From Bathymodiolus brooksi (lineage: Eukaryota > Mollusca > Bivalvia > Mytilida > Modiolidae): a stretch of DNA of 64,000 nucleotides. Position 1 is the stretch's first letter. The number at the start of each line of letters is the position of its first letter. Both the position numbers and the translations under genes were made by a program. Below, piece by piece: positions 35,107-48,960 of this stretch. Under the pieces are notes generated by a model. The model ran no database searches. It was given only the letters and a program-made list of their open reading frames with translations, and was not told the origin of the DNA. The stretch lies in the NCBI GenBank assembly GCA_963680875.1, contig OY804576.1, forward strand, positions 73,971,668 through 74,035,667. Reading direction: 5' to 3'.

Positions 35107-37826
35107 TCCCACAGACACAATTTTAGTCATAGTTCTATAGACAGTTCTTATGCTAAACAAATAGAAGAACTGGCAAATATATACCTCTGTATATTGATTC
35201 TTATGGAGCTTTGGTATCCAATATAAAGTAGACAAGACACCGTTTTCCTCATTAACCGGATATTCATTGATGACATGAATGACATTTGATTTGCCAAAAT
35301 TTCTTTAAATCTAGTGCTTTTATAAGCAGGATTAGTAGTATCATTACTATCATTCTTGAAAATGCCAAATTCTTTGAATAGACACACAAAGTATTTTTTA
35401 CAAAAAAAAAGGTTATTAGAAGCCTTGTCTGCAGGTACAACAACAGATTTGCAAGGAATAGAAGAAAATCACTCGTTTGATTTTTCTTCCTTAAATACTG
35501 ATTTGGTTGAGTGAAACTAGCTTGCCATTCTATCCTGCAAATATTGGTATGTTCTGACATACGTCTTGAATACTCTTCACCAAAATAATTTCTTAAACTA
35601 TAGTTTGATTTTATTATTTTTATTTATATTTAAGGGTGTTTTGATGAGGTCTGCGTTCGTTCAAGTTATTTTACATACACTGTCTACAGGTGTGGACCAC
35701 ATGGAAGAGTAGGATCGGAGTTTTAACTCCCTGTTCACGAAACAGATAAAAAGATATCATGGAATGACGCCTTTCCCCAAACTATATTCATTTAAAAAAA
35801 AATGATTCAAATTGAATTATTTTCCATCATATATTAAAACTGAATGTATCCATAACACGTGCTTTTCAACAGCACCGATGATTGCTATCTGTTGGTTTAC
35901 TTTTTTACTTCAATCGTTTTTTCTTTGCATCAACAATAAAATACCGTTGATGATAACGTGTATAGAAATTCTGTTGTATTAACCTCTGCATGAGTTGTGT
36001 TGGGGTGTTATTAATTGTATCTGTCGCCATTGATTTTTTTTGGTAGCAAACTCTTGTGTTAAATTAAAAAAAAATAAAATAACGAAATTCATAACAATGG
36101 CCTACTCGTCACAAAGTAAATGTCTTTGGAGAAATCGATGTTCATATGCTAGTAACTGTTAATTGACGACTTAAAAAAGTCTCTAGGACCGAATTCGTCT
36201 CATACCCCCCCCCCCCCCCCCCCTCCCACCCCACCCGAAACACACACATTTTTAGATACAGTAAATTGTGGAATCGACATGAATTTGAATGTACGAACGT
36301 GTGTTTCCATACATTTGATTTCGCTTCTTCTGACCATGGAGCTATTAATACCTCCATGTGCTGACCATTATTTTATTCTGTACACAAAGATTTCTTATAA
36401 GAAAATACAACGATTCTATTAATATTTTTTATATCTAATAAACTACATGACATATCTCACGACTTCTTATTTGTGCCATGGTGCACCTAATGGAAAAAAT
36501 GAAATCTTACATTTAAAAACAAATCATAAATAGATAAAAAAAAGAAAAAAAAAAGAATCGACTTGATTTGCGCTGGATAGTGTATGTATTTTTATTTTAT
36601 ATGATATACATATAGTGTTTCTAGACAGGTAATTTTGTTAATTCAAACAGTTTTATCAGCAGTATATTATAGCCATGGCTATATCATACACTAACTGTCA
36701 AGATGTCACATAATTTATTCGAGTTGTCTTTCTTGTCCTTGTTGGTCTGTCGTGATTTTTTTTTAAACGGATTATTTTTCTTTAATAATAGCTTAAAAAT
36801 AAACATTTGTTATAAAGGCGAAGTGGTATCAGTATTGAAGAATTTTGATTTTTTTGTACTTCGATAAGAAAGTTAGAAACCCCTTTTTAGGGTCGTTTTA
36901 TTTAGAGATTCTATACCGAATAAATCTCTTCGGGTGAAAAAATGTGCCTGGTGATAGCGTCAAATTATTACATTGGTGTTATCATCTTACACTTCATACC
37001 CTATTGGGTAAGCAACTATTTTTATAATGAAGGGCAACACAAAAGATGTATTTTCCCTTATTATCGTAGGGGTCAACCATTAAAAACGAAGCACACTTTT
37101 CAAAATTAATAATTTTCACCTTTTATTATTAATTTTCTTTCGGAATATGTTTTTTTTACATAAATAAATATTATAGAATAATGATAAGAATACGAATGTT
37201 CCTTGACCCACATCAGAACCCCTGGAAGGCATGGACATATATTATATCTAATTTTCGTATTCTTGTTTTCAAAATATATGACATAAAACATTGTATAAAA
37301 AAATATCCCTAATCTGTACTAGACGGTGTCGGAACATTTATTTGGTATTTTTGAAAATGATTATTACAAAATATAGTCCGTAGAGTCTGAAATGTTGTTT
37401 TTGAATTCCAAACCAAGTGGTAGATTCAAATTCGGGGAGGGAGGTGGAAAAACATTGGACTAAAACTGGAGTTTAGATTTTACGCCAATATTTTGTTCTG
37501 AAATAAATCTTTGTATTATGTAACAAGTTAATAAATGCTAATTTGGAATTTAACCATGCTTAATTTGTAATTTCTTTAGTTTTGAATTAATTTTTTTCTT
37601 ACATTGAAAATGAGACAAATAATAAATGTGATTGAAGTCTTCCTATTTGAATTACAACAACATGTAATCCTTAAAGTCCTCTCTCGGAGATTTTTAAATG
37701 TCCATTAATTATTATTTTCTAATAACAGTACAATAATATAATACAGTTACTCGAGCAACCAATAATTTTCTTAAAACGAATAATATTATAACGTGAATTT
37801 GATTTTAAAATTGATATTTTTACTGT

Positions 37827-38076
37827 GGGCGGGGCTTACAGATTTTAAACCAATAAGGATGAATTTCTGTGAGCAAGTGTAAAAGTCGCGTGCGATGGGT
37901 GGTTTCTAATATTCAATCAAGGTTTTACTTGAAATGAGATTTTGATTATCTCAGTTGTCAGTTACAATACTGTATGTTGAATGTTGATTACTGCAAAAAT
38001 ATAATTTAATGTTGTATACTTGAAAATTTTGGATACACAGATGATCTAAAGAAGACAGATATATATTTACTTTCTG
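37827..38076 (+). promoter_or_regulatory. Candidate PROX promoter and untranslated first exon
   Basis: A GC box (GGGCGGGG, 37827-37834) and a CCAAT box (37850-37854) stand out in otherwise AT-rich DNA. A GTGAGT donor follows at 38076. It is about 5 kb upstream of the PROX acceptor at 43295. This would suit a noncoding first exon, but no evidence of transcription can be seen. Confidence 0.3.
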
Positions 38077-38491
38077 TGAGTAATTGAATTTAATTTTACA
38101 AATAATAATCAATTGCATATATATTTATTATAATTTAATTAATACTAGTGTTCCCATTTTATTTATTTTTTCTTATGCTTCATGACATCATATTGAGATT
38201 GGATGGTTATAGAAAATATTAAATATTAACACTTTGATTATTTATATAAAATAATAAATATTAAAAAAAATATATATATTTCATATGTATTTATGTATAC
38301 ATGTACTTATATTTAGGCATTTCAATATATACATTTCCCCTGCAACTTTTTTTCTAAAATTATCACAACCTTATCCACTGTTAATTAAATTTATCTACAC
38401 ATATTTTTTTTTTCTATACATGTAAAGTAATGCATTACTAGTTTATAGAACAATTTGTTGATAAATATGCATGTAAATTGTTGCCTATTTA

Positions 38492-38553
38492 TATGGTTGG
38501 TTTATGGTGTTTAACGCCACTTTCAACAATATTGCAGTTATATCGTGGCAGTG
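38492..38553 (-). mobile_element. SINE family B, 3' tail fragment
   Basis: Tail only, minus strand (GGTGTTTAACGCCACTTTCA on the plus strand). Confidence 0.8.
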
Positions 38554-39689
38554 CCTTTATAAATTGATTGCTCTATAAGTAAAACAAATCTTTAAGATGG
38601 TAAAAAATAACGTTGAATATATATCATTTAAATACCCATATGATGTGTCGTAAACAATTGTCAGCGCTCCCAGTCACCTGTTGTTTCATATTACAATATG
38701 GTATCCTATTCAGATTAAACCTATATAGTTTTCAGCTTTTTGACAGTTAGTTCGTCAAATGTGAAACAAAAACAACAATTGATCGCAGTTTGTTATCAAA
38801 CCTGCAATTTAAATTTTGTGAATATTCACGATTTGTTTGTTGTTGTTATTTTTAAGTGGAAACCGTGTAATTTCTATATCATGACAAATGTATTATCTGA
38901 ATAATATTTTTTGATGGTTAAAGTCCTACAATTTTATCTTAAATTTTTACTTTCGATTTATTATCATTGATTTTTTCTTACCTTTGATCAGAATTTTATC
39001 TATATACCTATATCATATAGAACTAATTATAAAGATGAGCTCACATCTTGGCAAACTTTCTATTAAAAAAAAAAGTGCAAAGGTACAAATTAACGAAATT
39101 TTCACCGTCCCAAATCAAGATTAAATAGTGGTTGAATATTTTCGTTAACTGATGTAATAAATAGATTTATCAAAACCCCCAGAACTTTGACCAATCTTTT
39201 TATCTTTAAGCCAGTTCAATGTAGAACGACGTCTTTATATAAAATTGAAGGATATCTGAATCGTGAAAGTTCAAATATACATTGTATATATTTTTCAGGT
39301 ATGTTAATTTCGCTGGTATAAAAGATGGAAAAAATGTAGTTTTAATTTCAGCAAAATTTTTATTTATTTAAATAGGATTTTAAAACATTGTTATCTTTTT
39401 AATTGTGTACGTCATGGTTTTATTAAGATATTATCAAACAGAAACAGAACATGTTTCTGTAGTCAATTCAACATTTGAAAAACCGAATAGTTAGATTTTA
39501 GTTGACTTAATTAATTTTTTTACCAAGCATATTGAGCCATAAATCGAATTATCGGTTATCTTGGCATTTAATAAATTCTTCCATTAAGTGAAATTATATT
39601 TGGCCAATATAAATAGAATTAAGAAAATACACAAAAAAAATAATTTAAAAGGCAAAAATTCTATATATCGTAAGATTTGGTTGTAGTAT

Positions 39690-40060
39690 ATTACGTAAAT
39701 AGATGACGGTCGCGTGCCGTGTACTATTCGACATGGTGCCACTTAATACCCGAAAGCAACGAAGCAGTACGACACGTCTTCCCACTCCATTATAGGACAT
39801 TTAATTTCCCAGGTAAACCGATGGACTAATTATTTCAGGTAGCATATGTAAATTGTGATAAGAGGGTTATATTTTAAAGAGCATGAAATGATGACATCTT
39901 TAACGCCGCTGTTATTAAACAAATTACCGTCAGGCCTTTCTCACCTGTCGCACGCGCCATTGTTAGATACCTGGTAACGTAATATTGTTGTCGCGTGGTC
40001 AGTTTTCACCTTTTGTATTTAACTGACCAAGCAAGAATGTCCAGCGACAGGTGACCAATC
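39690..40060. promoter_or_regulatory. Candidate enhancer island between DLST and PROX
   Basis: CpG-bearing stretch in AT-rich surroundings. It has E-boxes CACCTG (39942-39947) and CAGGTG (40048-40053) and a SOX-type CCATTGTT (39957-39964) within about 110 bp. No repeat-family match noticed. Motifs are short, so function is inferred. Confidence 0.35.
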
Positions 40061-40749
40061 TTTTATTACTGATGATTATTTTTATCAGTTTTATAGATTT
40101 ATAGTGGCTTAGCAAATTTCTCCTGGGGATACAAAATACACATGAACATTGTGTTTAGCACCGCTGAATGGGTTGATATCATCTGATCATATGTAGTATA
40201 TATAACACGTCTTGCTAGTATTGTCATCCATATCCATGAAAATTGATCCGAAATAAAAACAAAAAAATAAAAATAGAATAAATTAATGAAACTGGAACGA
40301 TTAAACACCAGTTGCACCAATTTGTATTTTAACTGAATTATCCCCGTTAGGATCGTATATAAAAGATGTATAAAATCCTGTAGACAAAATCATCAATTTA
40401 TTTTGAACTGCAGGGTCCCCTGTATGCAAATAACCATACAGTTTGTTGAATTATATTATGGACATTATTATTGATTGATCATTTGGATAAGGGGTTAACA
40501 TTGTATATACATACTTTTCAGTCCTCGCACCAGCCACCCTTTCGGTATGAGATAATTCAGTTAAATAAAATAATTCTTGTTTAAATTTGGAAAAATATTG
40601 GGCCAATACTTGACTCTATCCTCCAATAAGTTTTCTGCACTCCATTAGCCACCATCATTTATTATTATTTATAATATATATATTGATATTGATGCTGATT
40701 TTTGGATCCTACTTAAAGCCAAATAACATAATAACCTAATATGCTAATA

Positions 40750-41078
40750 AAAACAAAGCATTTATTTTTTGGCCTATGTGATATAATAGGTTAAAAAATC
40801 ATTAACAAAAACTAACATTTATTTTTTGGCCTATGTGATTTAATAGGTTTAAAAAATCATTAACAAAAACTAACATTTATTTTTTGGCCTATGTGATTTA
40901 ATAGGTTAAAAAATCATTAACAGAAACTAACATTTACTTTTTGGCCTATGTGATATAATAGGTTAAAAAATCATTAACAAAAACTAACATTTATTTATTG
41001 GCCTATATGATATTATACTGGTTAAAAAATCATTAACAAAAACTAACATTTATTTTTTGGCCTATGTGATTTAGTAGG
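40750..41078. repeat. 57-58-bp tandem repeat, about 6 copies
   Basis: Unit TTTTTTGGCCTATGTGATTT followed by AATAGGTTAAAAAATC and ATTAACAAAAACTAACATTT. Units vary slightly. Confidence 0.95.
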
Positions 41079-41666
41079 ACAAGGTCAGGATGGCTAAAAA
41101 ATCTTCATTATTATTTATGCCAAATTTTTATATTATGATTTATAAAGCAAGAGTGGGTTTTTTTTAAAGAAAAAAATATGTAGTAATTGGCTCTTTTGTT
41201 ACTATATCAATATAATTTATGCTAAACGGCTTGTTTTTTTTATAATGGTGAATAATACACTACCAACATTAATGCACTTGTTTAATATTGTCTAGTCAAA
41301 TTTCTTTCCCACAGTTTTAAAATTGATGTATATTAAAATACCATCTTCAGTAAAGTAAGTAAGTGACCACAAAGCAACAATATCAAATTTGTGAAAAATA
41401 ACAATATCAGAAATATTCATTGAACAAAAATGATTGTCAAGTCTGCAAATTAAAAATAATAGTTTTACTGTATCACTAAATGACACATATTTTTAATAAA
41501 TTTATCTAATGTGCTGAAATTGAATAATTTTGAAACATGGCTGCTCTCTCTCTGTTTTCTTTCTGAAACAAGAAGACATCATTTTCCTTCTACTGCAATT
41601 TGATGTATATAAGGAATTTATTATTAATGTTATTTTGAGCAGTAAAGTGTTAATAATGGAAAGAGT

Positions 41667-41703
41667 AGAGTTATGGTGTTTAATGCCACTTTCAATAATA
41701 TTT
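41667..41703 (-). mobile_element. SINE family B, short tail fragment
   Basis: ATGGTGTTTAATGCCACTTT on the plus strand, about 37 bp only. Confidence 0.6.
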
Positions 41704-41709
41704 AATAAT

Positions 41710-43290
41710 GGATTTAGGCTATTCAAGGTTTTATATAGTAAGATGGATATGAAACTCGTATTTTCTCGCTTTATCTCGCGTGGCGAGATTTTATGCTACT
41801 CGCGTTGATTTTTTCTGTATCACCCCTCACACACGTAAAATAAAAAAAAGTAGAGTGTCATACATCTAAAAACATATCAAAAATGATAAAACAAAGCAAC
41901 TAATCACACCAAGTTTTGTGGTATACATTGAATACACTCTAAACTACACATTTATACACTTTGGTATGTCGATTTCATGTAAAAAATGAAGTTTATTGAT
42001 TTCTAAATAGGCCACCCCCATTTCTGCCCAGAACGCCACCATTTTGACAAATGATGTAAATACAAATTGGGAGCACTGTTTTCAATAAAACTCTTACTTA
42101 ACATTGAAAAATATTATATTATCACAGAAATGATGGCTCCGCTTCAATATTCGGTATGATGAGTGAAGAGGAGTTTGAAATTTAAATTTGAGCTTTGACA
42201 GCCCATGAAGGTCAAAAGGGCAAATCGATTAATATCAATTATTGATGAGATATGGGTGATACATCTACAAAAAGTAGATACTTTATCAATGATTGGTATT
42301 TAGAACAAATATTTTCACTTTATTCCTGTATTTATGGTTTTATATACTTGCAAATACTAGTTTCAAATGTTGAAGCGATGAAAATTTCCACCGTTAATCA
42401 AGGCACGCGCATTGTCAATGAATTGCACTATGGGTAATCTCGCCATGCAACATGCTTACATACAATCCATGTTAAATCTCCCAAGATTCATATCCTTCTT
42501 ACTATATAAATCCTTGGGCTATTCTAATGTCCAAATATCTACCGATCATAAAATATTACCTGGTAATAGATCAAAATATATTATTTTGTTTTTGTTTAAA
42601 TTCCTAATAAAATCATTTGTCATTTTAAGACCACCTGTCTGTCATGTGAGATATTGCCAACACTTAGCATCTATCATGGTAGACTACAGTATTTAAAATA
42701 TTCTTCTCTGAAACCATTGGACCAATTTCAACCAATGTTTGACCTGCATTATCCTTGGGGTATCTGATGACATGGCAACCATCCAATATGGCAACCATTA
42801 CTATAAATAGAAATGGGCTTAATTTTTAATAGTAGTACATTTTAATGAATAACATGACATGTGTTACAGGTTTCACAGAAACATTAGAGTTTTGCTTATT
42901 TTTGACAAAAATATGCAAACTAGGTTGATTTTGACCCTGGGACATCCCCTTTCTAATATGTCCTACAGCAATCATGGCCGTTCGGTGGTCAGTTTTTAAA
43001 CTTGTGTCTGAATGGCTTGCCTTCTTTCTAAGATTGCATCTGTTACAAAAATAGTTCCTGATGGCAAGTCTTAAAATATTTGGTTTGCTGTTGAACAACA
43101 ATTTACTTTTTTTCTTTAAAAATAAAAAAACAACACATTTTTGTAGCAAAACACATATTAAAATTAAAAAAAAAATTATTTAAAAAAAACCGCATGTAAT
43201 ATTTTAAGGCAGGGGTGATTTTTTACAGATTTGTCAGTTAATAGCAAACCCAACAATTTTTTATGTGTTATTTGAATATTTTTCTTTCCT
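41710..43290. other. Region upstream of PROX coding exon, no gene recognised
   Basis: Small open frames on both strands (up to 107 codons) show no recognisable motif. The stretch 42850-43090 is more complex than its surroundings and could be a degraded coding repeat. Confidence 0.5.
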
Positions 43291-43295
43291 TGTAG

Positions 43296-43430
43296 ATTAT
43301 TTACAACGACCAAAGAATACTACGACTGAATATTTTGAAATGAAACATTGGAGAATGCAAAGGATTTCTTGAAATTTAGAAAAAATAGTTTGTTCCTATC
43401 TCAAAAATAAAGACAAATTTTTAAATAAGA
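43296..43430 (+). other. PROX 5' UTR part of coding exon
   Basis: A good acceptor (TTTCTTTCCTTGTAG) ends at 43295. The 135 nt to the start codon include an in-frame TAA 9 nt before ATG, which fixes the start. Confidence 0.7.
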
Positions 43431-45140
43431 ATGGTTAAAACAGAAGAAACGCCTGATTCAGCTCAGTTATTGAGAGACATTCTTCAAAATAAAGAAAAAC
43501 AAATTCAAGAACATTTAGGAAACAATAACAGCATTAAGGATCTGTGCAGTAATATTCAAAAAGGCTGTGAAACATCTGATCTAGAGAAAATGACAATGAA
43601 AGCAATGGCTACTACATATAGGGGAGATAATCATGAACAAGATTCAGAACATTCCTCTGAGGAATTGTCATGTGACGGTAGCGAATATGAAAGTGACCAC
43701 AATCAAATGATGGATGAATTAGATGGCAGTGAATCCACATATGATATGAAAAATAATGACAGAAACTCTATCGATGGCGATGAGAATAAAGAAGCAAAAC
43801 GTGCGCGAGTTGAAAACATTTTGTCACACATACGACAGTCACCTCCTGGTGACCAAGGTGACAATCACTCACAGGAAGTAAGGAGACAAAAAAGGAAACA
43901 ATATCAACCACAGCAACATGATTCTAAATTTCCTGATCATTCCGGAAAAAAGTTTAGAAAGCTTGAAAGACTTGCACTACAAGATCAGCTTTTACAACTT
44001 CAGCACCAACTCCAACTTGTCCAGAAAAGATATATTGCACTACAGTACGATGACGACCAAGGAAATGTTGATGAGGAAAATGAAAATGAGAATCATTCTC
44101 ATTTTCAGCTCAAGATGAACTTAGATAAACCCCTTTTTAGCCATAATGGGTTAGAAAATGAACAATTTCAAAATAATAAACCAAATAATGTGAGTGAAAA
44201 ATTAAATGGACATTATGAAGAACCTAGTCACTCACAACAAAGACTTGCAGAACCTCTACAGCAACTTGATGTTTCTAATCTTACAAACACTCTAAAAACC
44301 AAGATAACGGATGCTGTTTCAAATGCAGTTGAAAGTGTTGTATGTGATCTTTTAAACAACAAATCGAAATGGGTTGAAAATGAAAAACCAAAATCAAAAC
44401 CAGAACCAGAACCAAGCCCAGTTAAAGAAATTCCAGAGAAAATTAAGGAAGAAAAACCAAGGCAAGCGACTCCTCAACCATTTTTGAGAGCATCACCAAT
44501 GCGTGAACCTTTCCATGATCATATTGGAAACATGGCAAGAATTCTGGAAAAAGCTAGTGCCTTTGAGCCGCCAAGAGGTCTAACACCCGACCTACATCGA
44601 CCTCCACATCTTCATCCAACACTTCCGTTTCATCTTCCTCCATTTTCATACTTTCCGCAATCTCACATGCTTCATCCACCATCCATTTACTCTTGTGCTC
44701 CACTTTCTGAACCAGAACAAACAGAAGCTTTACCGTTAGTTGTCAATACACCAAAGAAAAAACGTACAAAAGTAACAGACACTAGAATTTCACCAAAAAC
44801 TGCTAGAGCTCTTTTGGGTCAAGATCCAATGTCATTTGCACACCATATGGAGCAGGCTGAACAGAGACATCATATAGCGTCATTCCCAGGGCTCATTCCA
44901 CATCACCTTCCGACGAGTGTGGCTATTCCAAATCCAAGTTTGCAGCATTCCGATATATTAGGGTTTTACAGAGACCATCCATTTGGAGATCCTCGCTCAA
45001 ACAACCACTCGCCTCTTCATGCTGACCATCCTTCACCCAGTTGTTCTGTTAGCTCACCATCAGACAGCATTGGACAGAAGTTTATGAACGAGATGTACGA
45101 TTGTGGTTCGGACAGTTTTGAAGGCCATCACATTCATGTC
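43431..45140 (+). CDS. PROX1: PROX/Prospero homeobox transcription factor, N-terminal coding exon
   Basis: 570 codons forming the N-terminal regulatory part of a Prospero-family nuclear transcription factor. An in-frame stop lies just upstream of the ATG. Visible blocks: acidic/Ser region 68-100; KRARVENIL at about 123-131, a family hallmark; basic segment with a Gln/Leu-rich coiled-coil-like stretch 150-203 (RRQKRKQ ... LQHQLQLVQKRY); helix LKTKITDAVSNAVESVVCDL at 288-307; Pro/His-rich 386-422; nuclear-localisation-like PKKKRTKVTDTRISPKT at 441-457. It ends GSDSFEGHHIHV in phase 0, at an ATATCC 5' splice site. The frame runs five more codons into the intron before a stop; those are intronic. 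Vertebrate PROX1 is about 737 aa, so length is plausible. Whether it is called PROX1 or prospero is naming only. Confidence 0.95.
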
Positions 45141-45149
45141 ATATCCTTT
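45141..45149 (+). promoter_or_regulatory. U12-type 5' splice site ATATCCTTT
   Basis: Exact match to the minor-spliceosome AT-AC donor consensus, directly after the last PROX codon of the exon. Confidence 0.92.
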
Positions 45150-46458
45150 TTAAAATAATAATATTAAAAGAAACGAAGAAATGGTATAGTTCGCCAAGGC
45201 AGGTAATATACTTTCATAATTGAGTGTTAGTAATATGTTTATGTATTGATTTTAAAAAAAAGTTAAAAACTAACTGCTTGCCCCCTTTGAACAAAAAAGT
45301 GATGAGTTAACTCAGAGTTATGTCCCTTTGATATCTTGCTACAAAATGTTAATTAGTTTTGATGGTAACTGCATTTTCAGTAAATATATACATGAACTTG
45401 TGGGAAATATTAATACAATTTTAAATTGATTTCATTCATTGACCAATTTGGTTATGACATAAATAAATGTTAAAGTATAATCTAGATGTTATGTACAATT
45501 TGAAAATGTGGGCTTTAAAACTTGATTTTGTTGGGTGAAATTGTTTCAATAAACCATTTTTTCTCACTAATCAATACATTGTGGATAAATAATATAAATA
45601 TATAGTTCTATATTGAAGTAAAATTTGTCTACATTCCATCTGTACCAAGGAGAAGCAATACATGTAAGATAGTTACTCTGTTACCATGCATTAAGTAAAG
45701 ATCATGCACAGCTTAAATGAAAAAGAAATGCAGCAGCAATGTAATAATCTAAGGTGGCAGTTAACATTTTAATCAAATTTCTTCCAATGTCTGTAGACCT
45801 AGTTCTGTTTGCAAATTTTTCTTTCATTTGTTAATTAAGCAAAAGATTATTATCAGTTTGTTTAATTATGTAAATTTATGCAAATATTTTAACGCACGGC
45901 CTAATATTAATGACAATTTTAGCTGACAACCTTAATTGCAGAAATGCATCCTTTTATAGTCATTTGAATAACACTTATCTTTGGCTAACTGCACGCCAAA
46001 GGTATAGAGCATTGATCAGCAATTTAATGAAAAGATGTTTTTGATATCTTCTTGTACATTGTAGTTACCTGAATAATTGCATATCAACACTTTAAAGTAA
46101 AGTGAGCTTGCTTATTTCATCCCTTTATGCAATCTTTATTTTCAGTGGGTGTATTTTTCTCATTTTGTTATAATTAATTGTCAAGATCTTTGAGATTTTC
46201 TGCTGAATTTCCTCCCGATAATCCCTTTTCATTATCAAAAGGTTATTTGGTCATTCTTGGTTATAATAGTTACAAGAAAATGGCATTAAGATACAGAAAA
46301 TTGTTGTTCAGTCCATTTACCTGGTAATTTGAAGTTCTTAATTCCTGAAATGAGCTTCAGGTGTATAGTTTTCGTTTTTTTAATCTTCTTTTAATCTTTT
46401 CTGTCAAAGTGTTAAGGGCCTTTCTTGATTTTATAACTTTTTCATGTAAAGATTTGCA

Positions 46459-46638
46459 GGCCTTTCAATAAGGGGCGGTACCAGGTACTTTTATTCGCCT
46501 AAAATGGTCTTTGGTACCTCCTGATTTTAAATAGTGTTGTATAAGATATTCTTGAAAATTGTTCAAATTTTAATAAAACATACCACACCACCTGTAAATA
46601 GTGAAGTGCTGGTAGATTTAAAAAATATTGAAAGCCCT
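46459..46638. mobile_element. Small MITE, copy 1
   Basis: Ends GGCCTTTCAAT and ATTGAAAGCCC are inverted. The interior has GGGCGGTACCAGGTAC-like sequence and ATGGTCTTTGGTACCTC. A second copy is at 53369. Confidence 0.75.
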
Positions 46639-47429
46639 GGATTTGGTGTTTGTTCCATGGATGCTCTATTGAGATGTGGCTAATTTTTTGATAAAAATGA
46701 TATAAATTTGTATTACTAAGTATCTAAAGATTTTTCATTGTATAAATATTTTGTTGTCTAGAGAGCTTACCATACCAGATATCTGCACAGAAAAAATATT
46801 TTTTTTTATCAGAAATTGTTTTCTTCAATGTTTGCTTTTTTGTGATATTAAAAGAGCAAAATTTTCATGCAATGAACATCTTACCAACAATCTTTTTAAG
46901 GATTGCCTTAAAAAATCTATTATCTTTTATATCACCTTATTCTAAACAATGAATTGTGCCCCTATTGTTATTCCATTTTGTCAACGCACAGTTTTTCATT
47001 TAATGTCCATTTTTTAATCACAGCATGGAAAGTCTTTTAGAGATCTATTATAAGCTTCATCCAAGTGAAACAAATTTAATCCTTTTGTCAATGCTAAAAA
47101 GATTATCTTTAACAGTAAAATTTCCACACCTGACTAAATATAATAATGGAAATTTGCAACTTTAGAAAAAAGGTATGTTTTAAGAAATTCTTTTAAGTAC
47201 AAAGAAATCCTCTTGAGGTTAAGTTATCTTAATTCAAACATGAATAAAATGACAAAAGATGCTAACTTCAATTGGGGTATGAATTAATAATGAATTTTTG
47301 ATGCCTAAGTTATAAATTATTAAAGAATTTGAAGGTCTCTTTCTAAGAAAATGTTCAAGATTATAATTGTCAAGGGTTTTATAGCAAGGAACATTGATCT
47401 GTGCTTATTGAAAGATCTTTGGTGTTTCT

Positions 47430-47550
47430 GGTCAGCTAACCATGTGTAAGTTAATCGTCTTTGAGTGGTAAGTGATCTTTTAACAGCTCGTAATGGAGGA
47501 ACATGTCCAGTAATGATACAGAAAGCTCCGGAGACTTCTTATTGTTGTTA
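47430..47550. other. Higher-complexity island in the PROX intron
   Basis: GGTCAGCTAACCATGTGTAA through CAGAAAGCTCCGGAGACTTC stands out from its AT-rich surroundings. No repeat match noticed. A candidate conserved noncoding element, by inference only. Confidence 0.2.
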
Positions 47551-48834
47551 CTTTGAATCTAATATCATCGAAGCATTTAGAAACACAACCAACAACTTAA
47601 GCAGTGATGATGATAACACTTTATAAATAATTAATAAAAGTAATTTTCCTTTAGAGAGGGAAGAGGGCATTTCAGCGATCAAATTCCAATACCATTAAGA
47701 TATGAGAACCATATTCCTTAATGGACATACTTTAATCTCTTGAATTTCCATACTTTTGATGTTGTATGATGGTTTCTGAGTTTAATTCTTGTTTTCTTTA
47801 CAATTATAAAAACATAAACACCATACATGAAAAAAAAATTGGGATGATCAAGATAAATTGATTGTAGACCTTGACTTTTAAAAATTAAAGACTGAATTAG
47901 GGATGGAGATGGTTGTTACTCAAATTTATTATATTAAAAGGGAGATAATTGATAAAATCTCTTATATTAAAGGGGAGATAATTTATTAAATGGGTTATAG
48001 TATTAACTTTCAACCTGCTGATTTTAGAACAATATATAGGTGCATGTACACTGAACTGCAATACAAGATACAAAATGTTGTCCAATTTTGGCACAGGATG
48101 ATATAACATGGTAGATAAAATCTGCTTGTAACTTTCATGCTTAGCTCTTTTAAATAATTTTTTATTCTTTATTATGAAAAGTTGTTTATCCAATCTTGTA
48201 TTTCATCCTAGAAGACCAGCTAAGATGATCATGATAGCTTGATAGCTTATAAGTAATGTTGTTTTTTTTTATTTAAAAAAGAAATTAAATGGAAATGCTC
48301 AAAATGTATGATTTTTTTACATTTAAAACCAAAAATATCTTGCCTTCATCATTGTAAACATTTTGTTAATGTTATAAATATTTTGTTTAATGTAAACATA
48401 CAGATCTTTCCATGATATATACTGCAGGTGTGCACCAATAAATCATTTCTAACTGTTGACAAGTATTTAGTAGCAGTATCATCCCTGTCTTGGTGCACAA
48501 TGTGACACATCACTTAAAAACAATAGTTTAGAGGACAAAAGTTCAATAAGAAAATTCTAAATAGAACATTTCTCACACTGTCACTGTTCTGTTTCCAAAT
48601 CTAGATGTTGACATTTCTATTCTGTAGCATACTGACATGTTGTGGTTTCAAAGTGCCAAGACCTACTCAATCATTAAAACATATTCCCAGCAAAGTTTCA
48701 CAATAGTTCGTTAACATCTTAGATGATTTTTTAGGGAGAAACAAAATACATTTGTAATTAAAGTTCAATGTACATATAGTGCACACTACTTATTTCTGGA
48801 ATAACTTTGATCAGGTAGGCTCAAAGTCAAAAGA

Positions 48835-48960
48835 CTGCCAAGCCAAATAATTGAAAAATCTTTGGGAGCTAGAAAATCAAAGGGCGTAAACAGGAAGGCC
48901 AAAATCGGCTAAGGTCACCTATGCCCGAGGGAGCCAAGGAGAAATATTGTTCTTTATCTT
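48835..48960 (+). repeat. Dispersed repeat family R1
   Basis: AGCCAAATAATTGAAAAATC, then AATCAAAGGGCGTAAACAGG, as at 737-830. Confidence 0.7.

Larger units (their letters stand above)
31534..37820. other. Intergenic region, left part
   Basis: No gene recognised. Contains two ~80-bp near-duplicates (32936-33110), two ~95-bp near-duplicates (33278-33370, 33451-33545), a SINE B (34865), a poly-G tract (about 32956-32967) and a poly-C tract (about 36205-36222). Confidence 0.7.

Noticed and set aside
42826..43149. 107-codon minus-strand ORF next to PROX
   Set aside because: Cys/His residues are present but no domain pattern recognised; low-complexity ends suggest chance or a decayed repeat.
45141..45158. 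Extension of the PROX N-terminal protein to ISFLK
   Set aside because: These codons are the start of the U12 intron; homology resumes exactly at the AT-AC junction.
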